NCBI GenBank assembly: GCA_003221455.1
Contig: QHRX01000005.1
Span: forward strand, 1-43,661
Direction of reading: 5' to 3'
Source of the DNA: Candidatus Rokuibacteriota bacterium
GTDB taxonomy: Bacteria > Methylomirabilota > Methylomirabilia > Rokubacteriales > CSP1-6
Length of the DNA stretch: 43,661 nt
Shown: piece by piece, positions 16,385-24,360 of the stretch
Layout: each line of letters starts with the position of its first letter
Numbering within the stretch: the first letter of the stretch is position 1
Notes under the pieces: model-generated
What the model was told of the DNA's origin: nothing
The model's input: only the letters and a program-made list of their open reading frames with translations
Databases searched by the model: none
Program-made: the position numbers and the translations under genes

Positions 16385-16909
16385 TCGCCTCCCCTTTTCC
16401 CGCCCCCGACCGAGCAGCCGCTCTCCCGCCTCAACAAGCCGGCGGACCGACAGCGGGTTTTCTTTGGTGAAGCGCGGTCGTCGCGCATCGGTAGTTCGCG
16501 TCTCCCCCCATGGCGCCCTTGTACGGCGCCACGCCGAGAGGCCTGACGACGTCAGCCAGTGCCTCTTTCCCCGTCCACGCATTGACGTGGTTGCCTGGGG
16601 GCACGCCGCCAAGAGCGAGGACCCTGTGCACATCCCGGGATCGGCTCGACGCGCGAGACGACGCCCGATCGCGAGGACGGCGACGAGGATCCAGCTGCAG
16701 CTTCAATCAGCTCGGGAAAGCTCGACAGGAAGGGCGTGGGCACCCGCGTTCCGAGCTGCCCCGGAGGACAGCACCACGTCCCTCCGGCCATGCGCGCGAC
16801 GGACATCCGTCCACCCGCTCGATTCTATCATCGCCGCCCGCGAGATCCGAGGCGCAATCGTACGGGGGCCGCGGAGACCCGGGCGCCACGGCCAGCGCCG
16901 TTCCTCCAC
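16385..16909. other. Intergenic region without a supported gene
   Basis: 525 bp. A minus-strand frame of 91 codons (16431-16706, TTG start) is open and reads PPGNHVNAWTGKEALADVV, but it has no ribosome site and no family I recognise. No hairpin terminator with a T-run is seen after the diguanylate cyclase gene that ends at 16910. Confidence 0.4.
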
Positions 16910-18718
16910 TTATGGGCCGCTGGCCACCTGGTCGCGGCCAGCGTGCTTGGCCCGGTACAGCGCGGCATCGGCCTCCCGGAGCACCTCCTCCCAGGTCGAG
17001 CCGTGGCCCGGAAACGTCGCGACGCCCATCGACAGCGTGACGGGCTCGGGGGTCGGCTCAAGGATGCGGAGGCGTTTGAACTCCCTCCCGAGCTCCTCCG
17101 CCCGCCGCCGCGTGACGTCGAGCGACGCGCCCGGAAGGATGAGCGTGAACTCGTCGCCTCCGTAGCGGCAGGCAATATCCTGCCCGCGCGTGCGGGTTCG
17201 CAGGAATTCCCCGAGGGTCCGAAGCAGCCGGTCTCCTGCCTCGTGTCCGAAGCGGTCGTTGAAGGGCTTGAACTGGTCGACGTCCAGCATGACGATTCCG
17301 AGCGGCGTGCCGCCGCGCCGAGCCCGGTGCACCTCGCGTTCGAGCGACTCGGTCATGTAGCGCCGGTTGAAGAGGCCGGTGACCGGGTCGCGGACGACCT
17401 GATTCCGCAGCATCTCCTGCAACCGCAGATTGCCGAGTGCCGGCGCCACGTGCTCGGCCATGCCGGTCGCCAGGCGCCGTCGAGCCTCTCGCCGGCGGTC
17501 CGGCCTGCCAGCCGGGCTCCCCCCGTTCGGCTCATCCCGCAGATGCAGGATCCCCATCGCCGCGCCTTGCCCAACCAGGGGAAGGCACAGGTAACCGGCG
17601 GCCGGCGGGGAGCCGAGGTGCTTACAGAGCAGGGCGGATTCAGGCGCGTCGACCACGTGGGCCCGGCCGCGGCGCAAGGCCCAGCACTGGTCGGGCGCGA
17701 AGACCGCCTCTGCCGGTGGAGGCTCTCCCCAGTCGACGACCATTTCCACGAGGGTCGTTGAGGCGTTCAGCACCGCGACGACACCGGACCCGCTCGGAAA
17801 GAGTCGCTGGCCGAAGTTCCGGACCACGCTGTATGCTTCCTCCGAGGTGTGGCAGCCCTGAAGTAACTCGCCCATCTCGCTAAGTAGCGCCATTTCGCGG
17901 TTGCGCTGCTCCAGGTCGGCCACCAGCCCCGTCAGCGCCTGATTCGCCTCCCGGAGGGCCTGCTCGCCGAGCTTGCGCTCGGTGATGTCGCGCGCGGCCC
18001 CCAGGCAGCCGATGACCTTGCCGTCCTTCGTCACGCTCGTCAGGTTGGCCTCCACCCAGACCAGGCCCCCACCCTTCCGCACCAGCTGGGTCTCGAACGA
18101 CGGAGCCACCTCCTGGCCCGCCCGGACCGCGTCGAGCCGCGCCTGCGCCTCCCGCGCCCCCTCGGGGGTCAGGAGGGAAACGATGGGTGTCCCCAAGAGC
18201 TCCTCCACCCGATAGCCGGTCAGCTCCGCCCCCCGCGAGTTGCCGAAGACCAGGCGCCTCTCCATGTCGAGGAAGAAGACCGCGTCCGTGATGTGCTCCG
18301 TGACGAGCCGGTACCGCTCTTCCGACTCCCGGAGGGCCCGGGCGAGCCGCTGCTTCTCGAGCGCCTTGTCGAGCGTCGCCACCAGCTGGCGCACGTCGAA
18401 CGGCTTCGCGAGGTAGCCAAAGGCCGCGCCGTTGATCGCCTGCACGGCGCTGGCCACGGAGGCATGACCCGTGATGAAAATCACCTCGGTCTCGGCGGAC
18501 GTGGCCTTGATCGCCTCGAGGAGGTCGAGCCCGGAGACGTCGGGAAGCTTCAGATCGACGATGGCGGCCTCGACCGGACTCGCGGCCAGGGTCTCGAGCC
18601 CGGCGCGTCCGCAGTCGGCCGTCCGGACAATATGGCCCTCGAGCTCCAGGACGTCCCGGAGCGTCTCGCTCGTTCCCGGGTCGTCATCGACGACGAGGAT
18701 CCGGCCGCCCTCACTCAC
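16910..18718 (-). CDS. REC-PAS-GAF-GGDEF diguanylate cyclase response regulator
   Basis: 602 aa from GTG 18716-18718 with AGGAGA upstream. Domains in order: receiver (1-120: ILVVDDDPGTSETL, phospho-Asp in AIVDLKLPDVSG, ITGHAS, GYLAKPF); PAS (about 130-255, ending ARDITERKLGEQ); GAF-like (about 275-420: LLSEMGELLQGCHTSEEAY, then AAAMGILHLRDE); GGDEF (about 435-600: DPVTGLFNRRYM, DVDQFKPFNDRFGHEAGDRL, active-site GGDEF). An RxxD inhibitory site (RGQD) lies five residues before GGDEF, so feedback inhibition by c-di-GMP is expected. It is on the same strand as, and upstream of, the stressosome operon, an arrangement also reported for stressosome loci of vibrios, where a GGDEF protein accompanies the module. 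Confidence 0.94.
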   Translation of the reverse strand: MSEGGRILVVDDDPGTSETLRDVLELEGHIVRTADCGRAGLETLAASPVEAAIVDLKLPDVSGLDLLEAIKATSAETEVIFITGHASVASAVQAINGAAFGYLAKPFDVRQLVATLDKALEKQRLARALRESEERYRLVTEHITDAVFFLDMERRLVFGNSRGAELTGYRVEELLGTPIVSLLTPEGAREAQARLDAVRAGQEVAPSFETQLVRKGGGLVWVEANLTSVTKDGKVIGCLGAARDITERKLGEQALREANQALTGLVADLEQRNREMALLSEMGELLQGCHTSEEAYSVVRNFGQRLFPSGSGVVAVLNASTTLVEMVVDWGEPPPAEAVFAPDQCWALRRGRAHVVDAPESALLCKHLGSPPAAGYLCLPLVGQGAAMGILHLRDEPNGGSPAGRPDRRREARRRLATGMAEHVAPALGNLRLQEMLRNQVVRDPVTGLFNRRYMTESLEREVHRARRGGTPLGIVMLDVDQFKPFNDRFGHEAGDRLLRTLGEFLRTRTRGQDIACRYGGDEFTLILPGASLDVTRRRAEELGREFKRLRILEPTPEPVTLSMGVATFPGHGSTWEEVLREADAALYRAKHAGRDQVASGP

Positions 18719-19640
18719 GAGGCTCTCCTGACGTCTCGCCCCCTACCGTGTACGAGCAGCCGAGACCGCCGTCCACCCTCATCGGGGCACCCAGAGCCGT
18801 TCGGACGACGCGGCGGGACGTCGGCTGGCTCACGCGGAGAGCGCACTCGCGGGGCGACCCTCGAACGTGAGACCCAGTCCATGAGCCCGGCACGTGTTCC
18901 AGATCGAGCGCCTCGGTCGGGATCGCGCGGGCGCCGATCCGGAGCAGTCGAGAGGCTCCCGTTCCCGGCGTGCCATTCGTTCGCGCTCGAGCGCGAGCCC
19001 ACACGGGGTGCCGGAAGCGCCAGGCTCGAGGGTCAGCGAGCGGCAGCCGATTCCCCCGTCGACAGGCGCATCGAAGGGCGGACGGGTCCCCCCAGATCGG
19101 CCGGTTGACGACCAGTCGCACTTACAGCGGCGCCTCTCTGCTGAGAAATCTCAAGCAGCTCAGCAGGTTGTCGATTGCCTGCTGGTAGGCAAGAGGGACT
19201 CAATCGCGTCGGACTGCGACAGTGTCGGCACGCGATCTCCACGTACTCGTCTCACTGGGTCTACGCCTTCCTCCCGTCAGCACGCCGGCTTCGCGCGTAT
19301 GGCCCTTCCCTCTCATCCACAACCCGACGGCGCCCCAACTTACCCCCTCTTTACACGTAAGCTGGCCGGAGGATTCGGCGCAATCCGGTAACTCCCTACG
19401 CTCGGATGAGGGAAATCCCTCACCGCCGGAGACGACGCATGTTTCGATCCGCTTATCGTGTCAGGGCTGGACGGTCTCGCCTGCCACGCCGAGCCGATGG
19501 CGCCGATGCTGGTGCGGAATCAGGCTCGTGCGCAGTCGGGAGACCCGCGGGCGTGACCTCGCTGACGCTGACGATATCGACGAGCAACCGGACGGCGACC
19601 GCCGGGTCGACTGACAGGTCTCGCGAAGGTCGGATTGTCG
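18719..19640. other. Long non-coding stretch, possible decayed coding traces
   Basis: About 920 bp between two minus-strand genes. No frame has a ribosome site plus a recognisable family. Two short minus-strand traces look protein-like but are broken: AYQQAIDNLLSCLRFLSREA (around 19125-19195) and, in another frame of the same DNA, a CxxC-containing stretch EIACRHCRSPTRLS. The only clean element is the perfect dyad at 19407-19422. Confidence 0.4.
19407..19422. promoter_or_regulatory. Perfect TGAGGGA-AA-TCCCTCA dyad
   Basis: A 7-bp perfect inverted repeat with a 2-base centre. It shares AGGGATTTCCC with the site between the two NarL-type regulators (11185-11199). It lies about 690 bp upstream of the diguanylate cyclase on its coding strand. 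Candidate binding site for one of the window's LuxR-type regulators. Confidence 0.4.
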
Positions 19641-20438
19641 CTAAAATTCCCAGACGAGGGCCGAGTGGAGCGTAGAGTCGAACGCTCTCGCATCCGTGAC
19701 GGGCAATTCGACGCCGAAGCGCGCCGTCACTCCCGGGAGGGGCCGGAAGTTGATGCCGGGGGTGAGGTAGACCTGGGTCCGTCCGCGCAGCCGGGCGGCG
19801 TCCTCGCTGTCGGGGCCCTGGGTCCGCTTCACCGTCGTCAGTTCGAGCAACGGCGTGAGCCACCACGTCGGGCGGTAGCCAAGGGCCAGGCCCGTCCTGA
19901 GCTCCTGCCGGGGCTGACCGTGGACGTGGGAGTTAATATTCCACCCGTAGGCGACCTCGCCCAGGAGGTCGAAGGCGCCGAGGGCGATGCCCGCGGCCAG
20001 GAAGGGCTCCACCGCGGCCTCGCCCCCAAGCCCGCGCCGCTCGGAGCCGCTCGGCATCCGGAGCTCGAACCCGACCGCGACGAGCACGCGATGCTCGATC
20101 GACTTCAGCAGTTGCACCTTGTTCTCGAGCTCGAGGTCGCCGACCCCGCCCTGGGCCGCGCCCTCGCGGGGGTCGGTGAAGATGAGCGGGACCGTGAGCT
20201 CGACCTGCCAGCGCGGAAGGATGGGCAGCTCGACCCCACCCGCGACGTCCGTCTCGCGCCCATCGCGCCGCTTCTCGTGGAGCAGCCGGAGCTCCAGCTC
20301 CCGCTCGATGACCGGCCGCCGCATGACCAGTGGGTAGAAGAAGTCGATGTCCGGCTCCTCGTCCTGCGCCCGCGCGGGTACCGAAAGGCTGAGGAACAGG
20401 ACGGCGAGCGGGAGAATCAGCTGAGTGCGGCGCCCCAT
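19641..20438 (-). CDS. Outer-membrane beta-barrel channel-like protein
   Basis: 265 aa from the ATG at 20436-20438 with GGGGGG upstream. Signal peptide QLILPLAVLFLSLSVPARA cleaved before QDEEPDIDFFYP. The rest alternates amphipathic strands typical of a small barrel (WQVELTVPLIFTD, GVGDLELENKVQLL, HRVLVAVGFELRMPSG, LLGEVAYGWN) and ends in a terminal aromatic, LVWEF, the usual signal for outer-membrane insertion. It resembles the MetA-pathway/transporter barrel families. It follows hemP by 90 bp, with a hairpin between, so it is probably the last gene of the iron operon; a role in outer-membrane iron or haem passage is inference. Confidence 0.75.
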   Translation of the reverse strand: MGRRTQLILPLAVLFLSLSVPARAQDEEPDIDFFYPLVMRRPVIERELELRLLHEKRRDGRETDVAGGVELPILPRWQVELTVPLIFTDPREGAAQGGVGDLELENKVQLLKSIEHRVLVAVGFELRMPSGSERRGLGGEAAVEPFLAAGIALGAFDLLGEVAYGWNINSHVHGQPRQELRTGLALGYRPTWWLTPLLELTTVKRTQGPDSEDAARLRGRTQVYLTPGINFRPLPGVTARFGVELPVTDARAFDSTLHSALVWEF

Positions 20439-20497
20439 CGAAACCCCCCTTGCACAGCGGCGGTCGCCCGGGCTCGCCCGGTCGCGTGGCTGGCTGT

Positions 20498-20516
20498 GCA
20501 AGCCGACGAGGCTTGC
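20498..20516 (-). promoter_or_regulatory. Intergenic stem-loop between hemP and the barrel gene
   Basis: GCAAGCC, 5-base loop, GGCTTGC: a perfect 7-bp stem without a T-run on the coding side. It may attenuate or protect the upstream message; it is not a classical terminator. Confidence 0.35.
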
Positions 20517-20528
20517 TGGCTGGCTCGA

Positions 20529-20699
20529 TTACTTGGTCAGGATCAGCTTGCCGGCCCGCGTGATGCGGAGCCGATACTCTTCGTCGCGGTGAACGATTCG
20601 AACCTCACGCGCCTCCCGAAAGAGGTCCTCGCTCTTCACGACCGGGCAGGCCGGCGCCGGCCGCGGAGGGATCGGGCCGAGCGCGTCGGGTCGGGTCAT
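20529..20699 (-). CDS. hemP: HemP-family hemin uptake small protein
   Basis: 56 aa. The second half (REVRIVHRDEEYRLRITRAG followed by KLILTK) is the complete HemP domain, whose family ending is Y-x-L-R-x-T-x-x-G-K-L-I-L-T-K. HemP proteins are small factors linked to haem/iron uptake operons; in Burkholderia and Bradyrhizobium HemP acts as a regulator of haem-uptake genes. The start lies 2 bp after the FTR1 stop (TGA-GC-ATG), so it is coupled to it. HemP with FTR1 rather than with a TonB haem receptor is less usual. Confidence 0.88.
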   Translation of the reverse strand: MTRPDALGPIPPRPAPACPVVKSEDLFREAREVRIVHRDEEYRLRITRAGKLILTK

Positions 20700-20701
20700 G
20701 C

Positions 20702-21556
20702 TCACGCGACGCGCCGGTCGACTGACGCCGCCTCCGGCGCCCGGCGGGCCCGCCGGAATACGTCGCCGAAGAGGAAGACGCTGGCCGCCAGCGTGTAGGC
20801 GACATAGGCGCCCACCTCGAGCGCCGACGGCCGGGCGCGGTAACCCACGAGGCCCCCCAGGAAGCCGCCGGCCACGCTCGAGTCTGAGAGCAGGAACGAC
20901 GAATCCCAGAGCGTTGACGGCTGGGGCAGGAACCCGAGTCCCTCGAGCTTGCCGATGCCCGCGCTGAAGAGTCCGGCAGCGAGGAGGAGGATCAGCACCG
21001 AGGTCACCGTGAAGAAGCGCTGGAGGCTGATCTGCTTGCCGCCGCGGAAGATCGCCCAGCCGAGCGCGGCCGCGCTGACGACGCCAGCCACGCCCGCGGC
21101 GAGAGTGCTCCAGCTCGCGGCCGAGGTGGCCTGGGCCAGGAGCCCCCAGAGGAAGAGCACGGTCTCCGCGCCCTCGCGGAAGACACCGGCGAAGGCGATG
21201 GTGCCCAGCGCCCAGAGGCGCCCCGCGCTCTGCGCCTCCTCGACCCGCTGCTGGAGTTCGCCCTTGAGCGCCCGCGCGTGCTGCCGCATCCACCAGCCGT
21301 GCCACGTGAGGAGGGCGACCGCCGCGAAGATCACGACGGCGGCGACGAGATCGGGGCCGAGGTCGAGGAGGGGGCCGGACAGGAAACTCACGCCGACGCC
21401 GGCACTGATGCTCGCCAGGAGACCAAGGGCGCCCCCGAGTGTCACGTAGCGGTAGTAGCGGCGCCCGCCAACCTTGTCGAGGTAGGTATAGACGATGCCG
21501 AGGAGAAGGGCCGCCTCAAACGCCTCGCGGAGGGTGATGATGAAGGTGCCGCCCAT
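20702..21556 (-). CDS. FTR1-family high-affinity iron permease
   Basis: 284 aa with about seven membrane segments. The two iron-binding motifs of FTR1/EfeU are present: R-E-A-F-E at residues 10-14 (canonical R-E-G-x-E, so Gly is replaced by Ala) and R-E-G-A-E in GVFREGAETVLFLWG. Other segments: FIITL, LLGIVYTYLDKVG, VILLLAAGLFSAGIGKLE. It should transport iron across the inner membrane, working with the periplasmic cupredoxin encoded 2 bp upstream, similar to an EfeUO system without the EfeB peroxidase. Confidence 0.94.
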   Translation of the reverse strand: MGGTFIITLREAFEAALLLGIVYTYLDKVGGRRYYRYVTLGGALGLLASISAGVGVSFLSGPLLDLGPDLVAAVVIFAAVALLTWHGWWMRQHARALKGELQQRVEEAQSAGRLWALGTIAFAGVFREGAETVLFLWGLLAQATSAASWSTLAAGVAGVVSAAALGWAIFRGGKQISLQRFFTVTSVLILLLAAGLFSAGIGKLEGLGFLPQPSTLWDSSFLLSDSSVAGGFLGGLVGYRARPSALEVGAYVAYTLAASVFLFGDVFRRARRAPEAASVDRRVA

Positions 21557-21558
21557 CG

Positions 21559-21906
21559 CTACTCGGCCACGATGCGGCCCCTCGCCGTCTTTTCGTGATA
21601 CTCGCCGACGAAGGGATAGGTGCCCGGCTTGAGCGCCGGCAGCCGGAGGCGGACGGTCTTGCCAGCTGGAATCACCTTCTCGATGCGGAGGTCAGTGCTG
21701 TCGAACTCCTCGGGGCCGGCGTCGCGGTTCGCGATCACGAGCACGAAGGGCGCGCCGGCTTTGACTCTGATCTCCTCGGGCTGGAACCGGTGCTCCTCGA
21801 TCGCGAGCAGGGCCTCCGGTGGCGCGGCGGCGGCGGCGACCGGACTGGCGATGAACCCTGCCAGGCCGGCGAGGAGGCCGGCTACCGCCAACGGCAGACG
21901 GATCAT
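21559..21906 (-). CDS. Periplasmic cupredoxin (EfeO-Cup-like) of the iron operon
   Basis: 115 aa from the ATG at 21904-21906 with GGAGG upstream. Signal peptide LAVAGLLAGLAGFIASPVAA, then a single cupredoxin domain: EEHRFQPEEIRVKAGAPFVL, NRDAGPEEFDSTDL, VIPAGKTVRLRLPALKPG, YPFVGEYHEKTARG. No Cys is present, so it is not a classical type-1 blue copper site. The EEF/D and Glu/His residues are those of EfeO-type domains that handle iron (and possibly copper) for FTR1. First gene of the iron operon, directly under the DtxR-like box. Confidence 0.9.
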   Translation of the reverse strand: MIRLPLAVAGLLAGLAGFIASPVAAAAAPPEALLAIEEHRFQPEEIRVKAGAPFVLVIANRDAGPEEFDSTDLRIEKVIPAGKTVRLRLPALKPGTYPFVGEYHEKTARGRIVAE

Positions 21907-21926
21907 GATTAGGCCTCCAATCTCCG

Positions 21927-21945
21927 TGAGGTTAGGGTGACCTAA
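21927..21945. promoter_or_regulatory. DtxR/IdeR-type iron box upstream of the iron operon
   Basis: TGAGGTTAGGGTGACCTAA matches the consensus TTAGGTTAGSCTAACCTAA at about 16 of 19 positions, with inverted TTAGG/CCTAA half-sites. It is centred about 30 bp upstream of the cupredoxin ATG on the minus strand; a perfect -35 TTGACA lies at 21963-21958, so a bound repressor would cover the promoter start region. This predicts repression by iron-loaded DtxR/IdeR (or MntR-like) protein. Confidence 0.65.
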
Positions 21946-21963
21946 TATCAGGCGCCCTGTCAA

Positions 21964-22615
21964 CCCCTTTTTTTTCGTCCGTCATTTTTCGTCCCTTCGC
22001 CCTCGGGCGCCGGCGCGATCCGGGCGACCGCGAGCCCCGTGGACGAGCGAAAACGGGCGGACGCATCTCGGCGCCCTGGTGGCGCCGCTCGGCAGACGTC
22101 GGCGCGCCCGGCGTCATCCCGGATGAGCGGGAGGCAGAGAAGGGCGACCGCCCTCGAGCCGGGCAGAGCCCTGCCGCCTCGCCGCTCTCGACCCGCGTCA
22201 ACTGCCACCGGTCATCGCCGCGGCCGGGGGCGCGAGCTGACTCGCATTCCCGACGACTCAGCCGGGTGAAGCCCCCGGGCCGGCTCGGGAAATGTCGTGA
22301 CCCTCAGCCTGGCGAGCGGCGACCCGCCGAGTTCTTCCATGCGACGGTGAGGTGTCGACAATAAACGCGCTCCCCCCCAGCGAAGCCGCGGATCCCTGGA
22401 GCGTATCCCTCGTGAATGGGACAGACGGGGCGCCACCGGGCGGGTGACGCGGACCGTCTGGTGACGTACGGGGGACCCCTCTGAATGCCGGGGGGGGGCG
22501 ACCCAACTCAGGCCGGCGCGGACCGACCAACCCCGCACGCGTAGTCGAGCCGGCCGGCGCCGGCGCCGCCGAGCAGTCCTGCCTCCATTTCTTCGTTCTG
22601 TCTCGTAGCGGTTCA
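21964..22615. other. Intergenic region, no gene seen
   Basis: About 650 bp of very GC-rich sequence between the iron operon promoter and the LysR gene's 3' end. It begins with an eight-base T run (A-rich on the iron-operon strand, just upstream of its -35). No recognisable coding remnant or RNA found. Confidence 0.5.
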
Positions 22616-23518
22616 TCACTCCTCGGTTGGGCCCCGGCCGTCCGGGCTCAGCAGCGCGACAAATGCACGCGCACTGGCCGTGAGCGAGCGGGCCTCGTTG
22701 TGGATCACGTGGAAGTGTCGACGTAACCGCAAGCCTTTCAGCCGTACACCATAGAGCCGCCGCGTTGCGATCTCGCCCCCGACCGCATACGTCGACACGA
22801 AGGCCACGCCGAGGCCAGCGATTACCGCCTGCTTGATGGCCTCGATGTGGTCGAGCTCCATCGCGATCGTGACCTTCACGCCGGCCTGACGGAGTGCACG
22901 CTCCGTCACGAGCCGCGTCGCCGACCCTTGCTCCCGCATCAGCACGGGTACGTCCGCCAACTCCCGCGGGGCGACCTCGCGACGCTTCGTCCAGGGATGA
23001 CGCGGCGGAACGATGAGCAGGAGCTCGTCGAGGAGCCCCGCGGCAAGACACTGCTCCTTCGCCCCGAGAATGTGGCCGCCGACGACGCCGAGATCCGCTT
23101 CGTCGGCCCGGATGCGTTCTTCGATCACGCGCGAGTTCCCGATGCGGAGCGACACATCGATGCCTGGATAGCGCCGCCGGAAGGTCCCGATGACGCTCGG
23201 GAGCACGTAGATCCCCGGCGTCGTACTGGCGCCGATCACGAGGGAGCCGCGCTCCAAGCCCTTCAGCTCGTCGATCGTCCGGCGTGCCCCCGCGACCGCC
23301 GCCGCGATCCGCGTCGCCTGCTCCTCAAGCAAGCGGCCCGCCTCGGTCAGCGTGACCGCCCGTCCGAGACGATCGAACAGCCGGACGCCGAGCTCCCGTT
23401 CCAGCTCCAGCACGTGTTGAGAGAGGGTCGACTGACTCACGTGAAGCGCCTCGCCGGCCCGCGTAAAACTCTTCGCGCGCGCCACGGCAAGGAAGGTCTC
23501 GAGCTGGCGAAATGTCAT
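22616..23518 (-). CDS. LysR-family transcriptional regulator
   Basis: 300 aa. N-terminal winged HTH: FRQLETFLAVARAKSFTRAG and LHVSQSTLSQHVLELERELG, then LFDRLGRAVTLTEAG. Substrate-binding domain: GSLVIGASTTPGIYVLPSVI, ADLGVVGG, LIVPPRHPW, GLGVAFVSTYAV. The profile is of the CysB/CysL/CbbR side of the family. It is divergent from the MBL-fold selenoprotein candidate with 104 bp between starts, the classical LysR layout, so it probably controls that gene and the MFS gene behind it, as well as itself. Effector unknown. Confidence 0.93.
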   Translation of the reverse strand: MTFRQLETFLAVARAKSFTRAGEALHVSQSTLSQHVLELERELGVRLFDRLGRAVTLTEAGRLLEEQATRIAAAVAGARRTIDELKGLERGSLVIGASTTPGIYVLPSVIGTFRRRYPGIDVSLRIGNSRVIEERIRADEADLGVVGGHILGAKEQCLAAGLLDELLLIVPPRHPWTKRREVAPRELADVPVLMREQGSATRLVTERALRQAGVKVTIAMELDHIEAIKQAVIAGLGVAFVSTYAVGGEIATRRLYGVRLKGLRLRRHFHVIHNEARSLTASARAFVALLSPDGRGPTEE

Positions 23519-23622
23519 CGTCTTTTCCTAATCACAGGCATTCTGAAAATATATTTCATCCTATGGTACCGCATACGGTATTCAGACAGGTAGAGAGGCA
23601 GGGACGCGAGGAGGGCCCGCGT
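23519..23622. promoter_or_regulatory. Divergent promoter/operator region between lysR and the MBL gene
   Basis: An AT-rich island in GC-rich DNA, containing GAAAATATATTTC (23545-23557) and the dyad TACCG-CATA-CGGTA (23567-23580). LysR regulators bind T-N11-A-type dyads in such positions. GAGGAGGG precedes the MBL ATG. I could not fix -35/-10 boxes. Confidence 0.5.
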
Positions 23623-24360
23623 ATGATCTTCCGCCAGTTTCTGTCCCCGAAGACCGGGTGCGCGAGTTACCTGTTTGGCTGAAGCGGCGCCGCTGCGTGC
23701 GCTGTGGTGGACCCACAGCTAGAGATCGAGCCCTATCTTGAGGCGGCAGCGCAGAAGTCGATGCGCGTGACCCACATCATCGAAACGCACGTCCAAGCCG
23801 ACCATCTGTCGGGAGCTCGACGGCTGGCCGCGACGGCGCGCGCGCCCGTCCTGTTCCACGAGTCCGCGGGGGTTCACTTTCCGCACGTGGACGTCGCCGA
23901 CGGCGAAGAGCACGAGATGGGGAACGTCCGCATGACGTTCCTGCACACGCCCGGACACACGCCCGATAGCCTGTCGATCCTCGTGACCGACCGGACCCGG
24001 GGACCAGACCCCTGGTTCGTGCTCACTGGCGACACGCTGTTCGCCGGCGGAGTGGGGCGCCCTGATCTCTCGGGCCACGGCGCGGAGAGGGCGCTTGCCG
24101 AGCAGCTTTACGACAGTGTCTACACCAAGCTGTTGAAGCTTCCCGATCACCTCGAGATTTACCCTGCCCACTTCGGGGGTGCGGCTTGCGGCAAAGGCTT
24201 GAGCGGTAAGCCGGGCTCGACCATCGGCTTCGAGCGCCGCTTCAACCCGGCCCTCCGGTTCACGTCCAAGCCGGAATTCGTTCAGTTCGTCCTGGCGGAC
24301 CTTCCACCGCAACCGGAGGCCTTCGCGGAGAACCGACGGCGCAATCTCATCGGCGAATGA
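23623..24360 (+). CDS. MBL-fold metallo-hydrolase with in-frame TGA, probable selenoprotein
   Basis: The ATG at 23623-23625 (GAGGAGGG upstream) starts MIFRQFLSPKTGCASYLFG, then TGA at 23680-23682, then SGAAACAVVDPQLEIEPYLE in the same frame; 245 codons in all with the TGA read as residue 20. From memory, relatives (ETHE1/glyoxalase II-like hydrolases) start with the same GCASYLFGC and have Cys at the TGA position. Later motifs: THVQADHLSG (His56, Gln58 where most MBL proteins have His, Asp60, His61), HTPGHTPDS, LTGDTLFAGGVGRPDL, YPAHFGG, GLSGKPGSTIGFERRFN. Sec20 and Cys26 could pair. A SECIS-like hairpin follows the TGA. Alternatives are a sequencing error, or a real nonsense mutation with restart at GTG 23704. 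Likely substrate class: a persulfide or thioester; inference. Confidence 0.8.
23683..23719 (+). promoter_or_regulatory. Candidate bacterial SECIS hairpin after the TGA
   Basis: Stem GCTGTGG / CCACAGC (23701-23707 with 23713-23719), seven perfect pairs, with loop TGGAC. The stem starts 18 bases after the TGA and the loop GG lies 27-28 bases after it, within the spacing (about 16-37) and with a G among the first two loop bases, as expected of bacterial SECIS elements. A short palindrome AGCGGCGCCGCT lies between. Confidence 0.6.

Noticed and set aside
20584-20610. GATTCGAACC-like T-arm sequence suggesting a tRNA
   Set aside because: It falls inside the hemP coding sequence, no acceptor or anticodon arms can be drawn around it.
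23704-24360. MBL gene starting at GTG 23704
   Set aside because: It lacks a ribosome site and would remove the conserved N-terminal strand seen before the TGA; kept only as an alternative.
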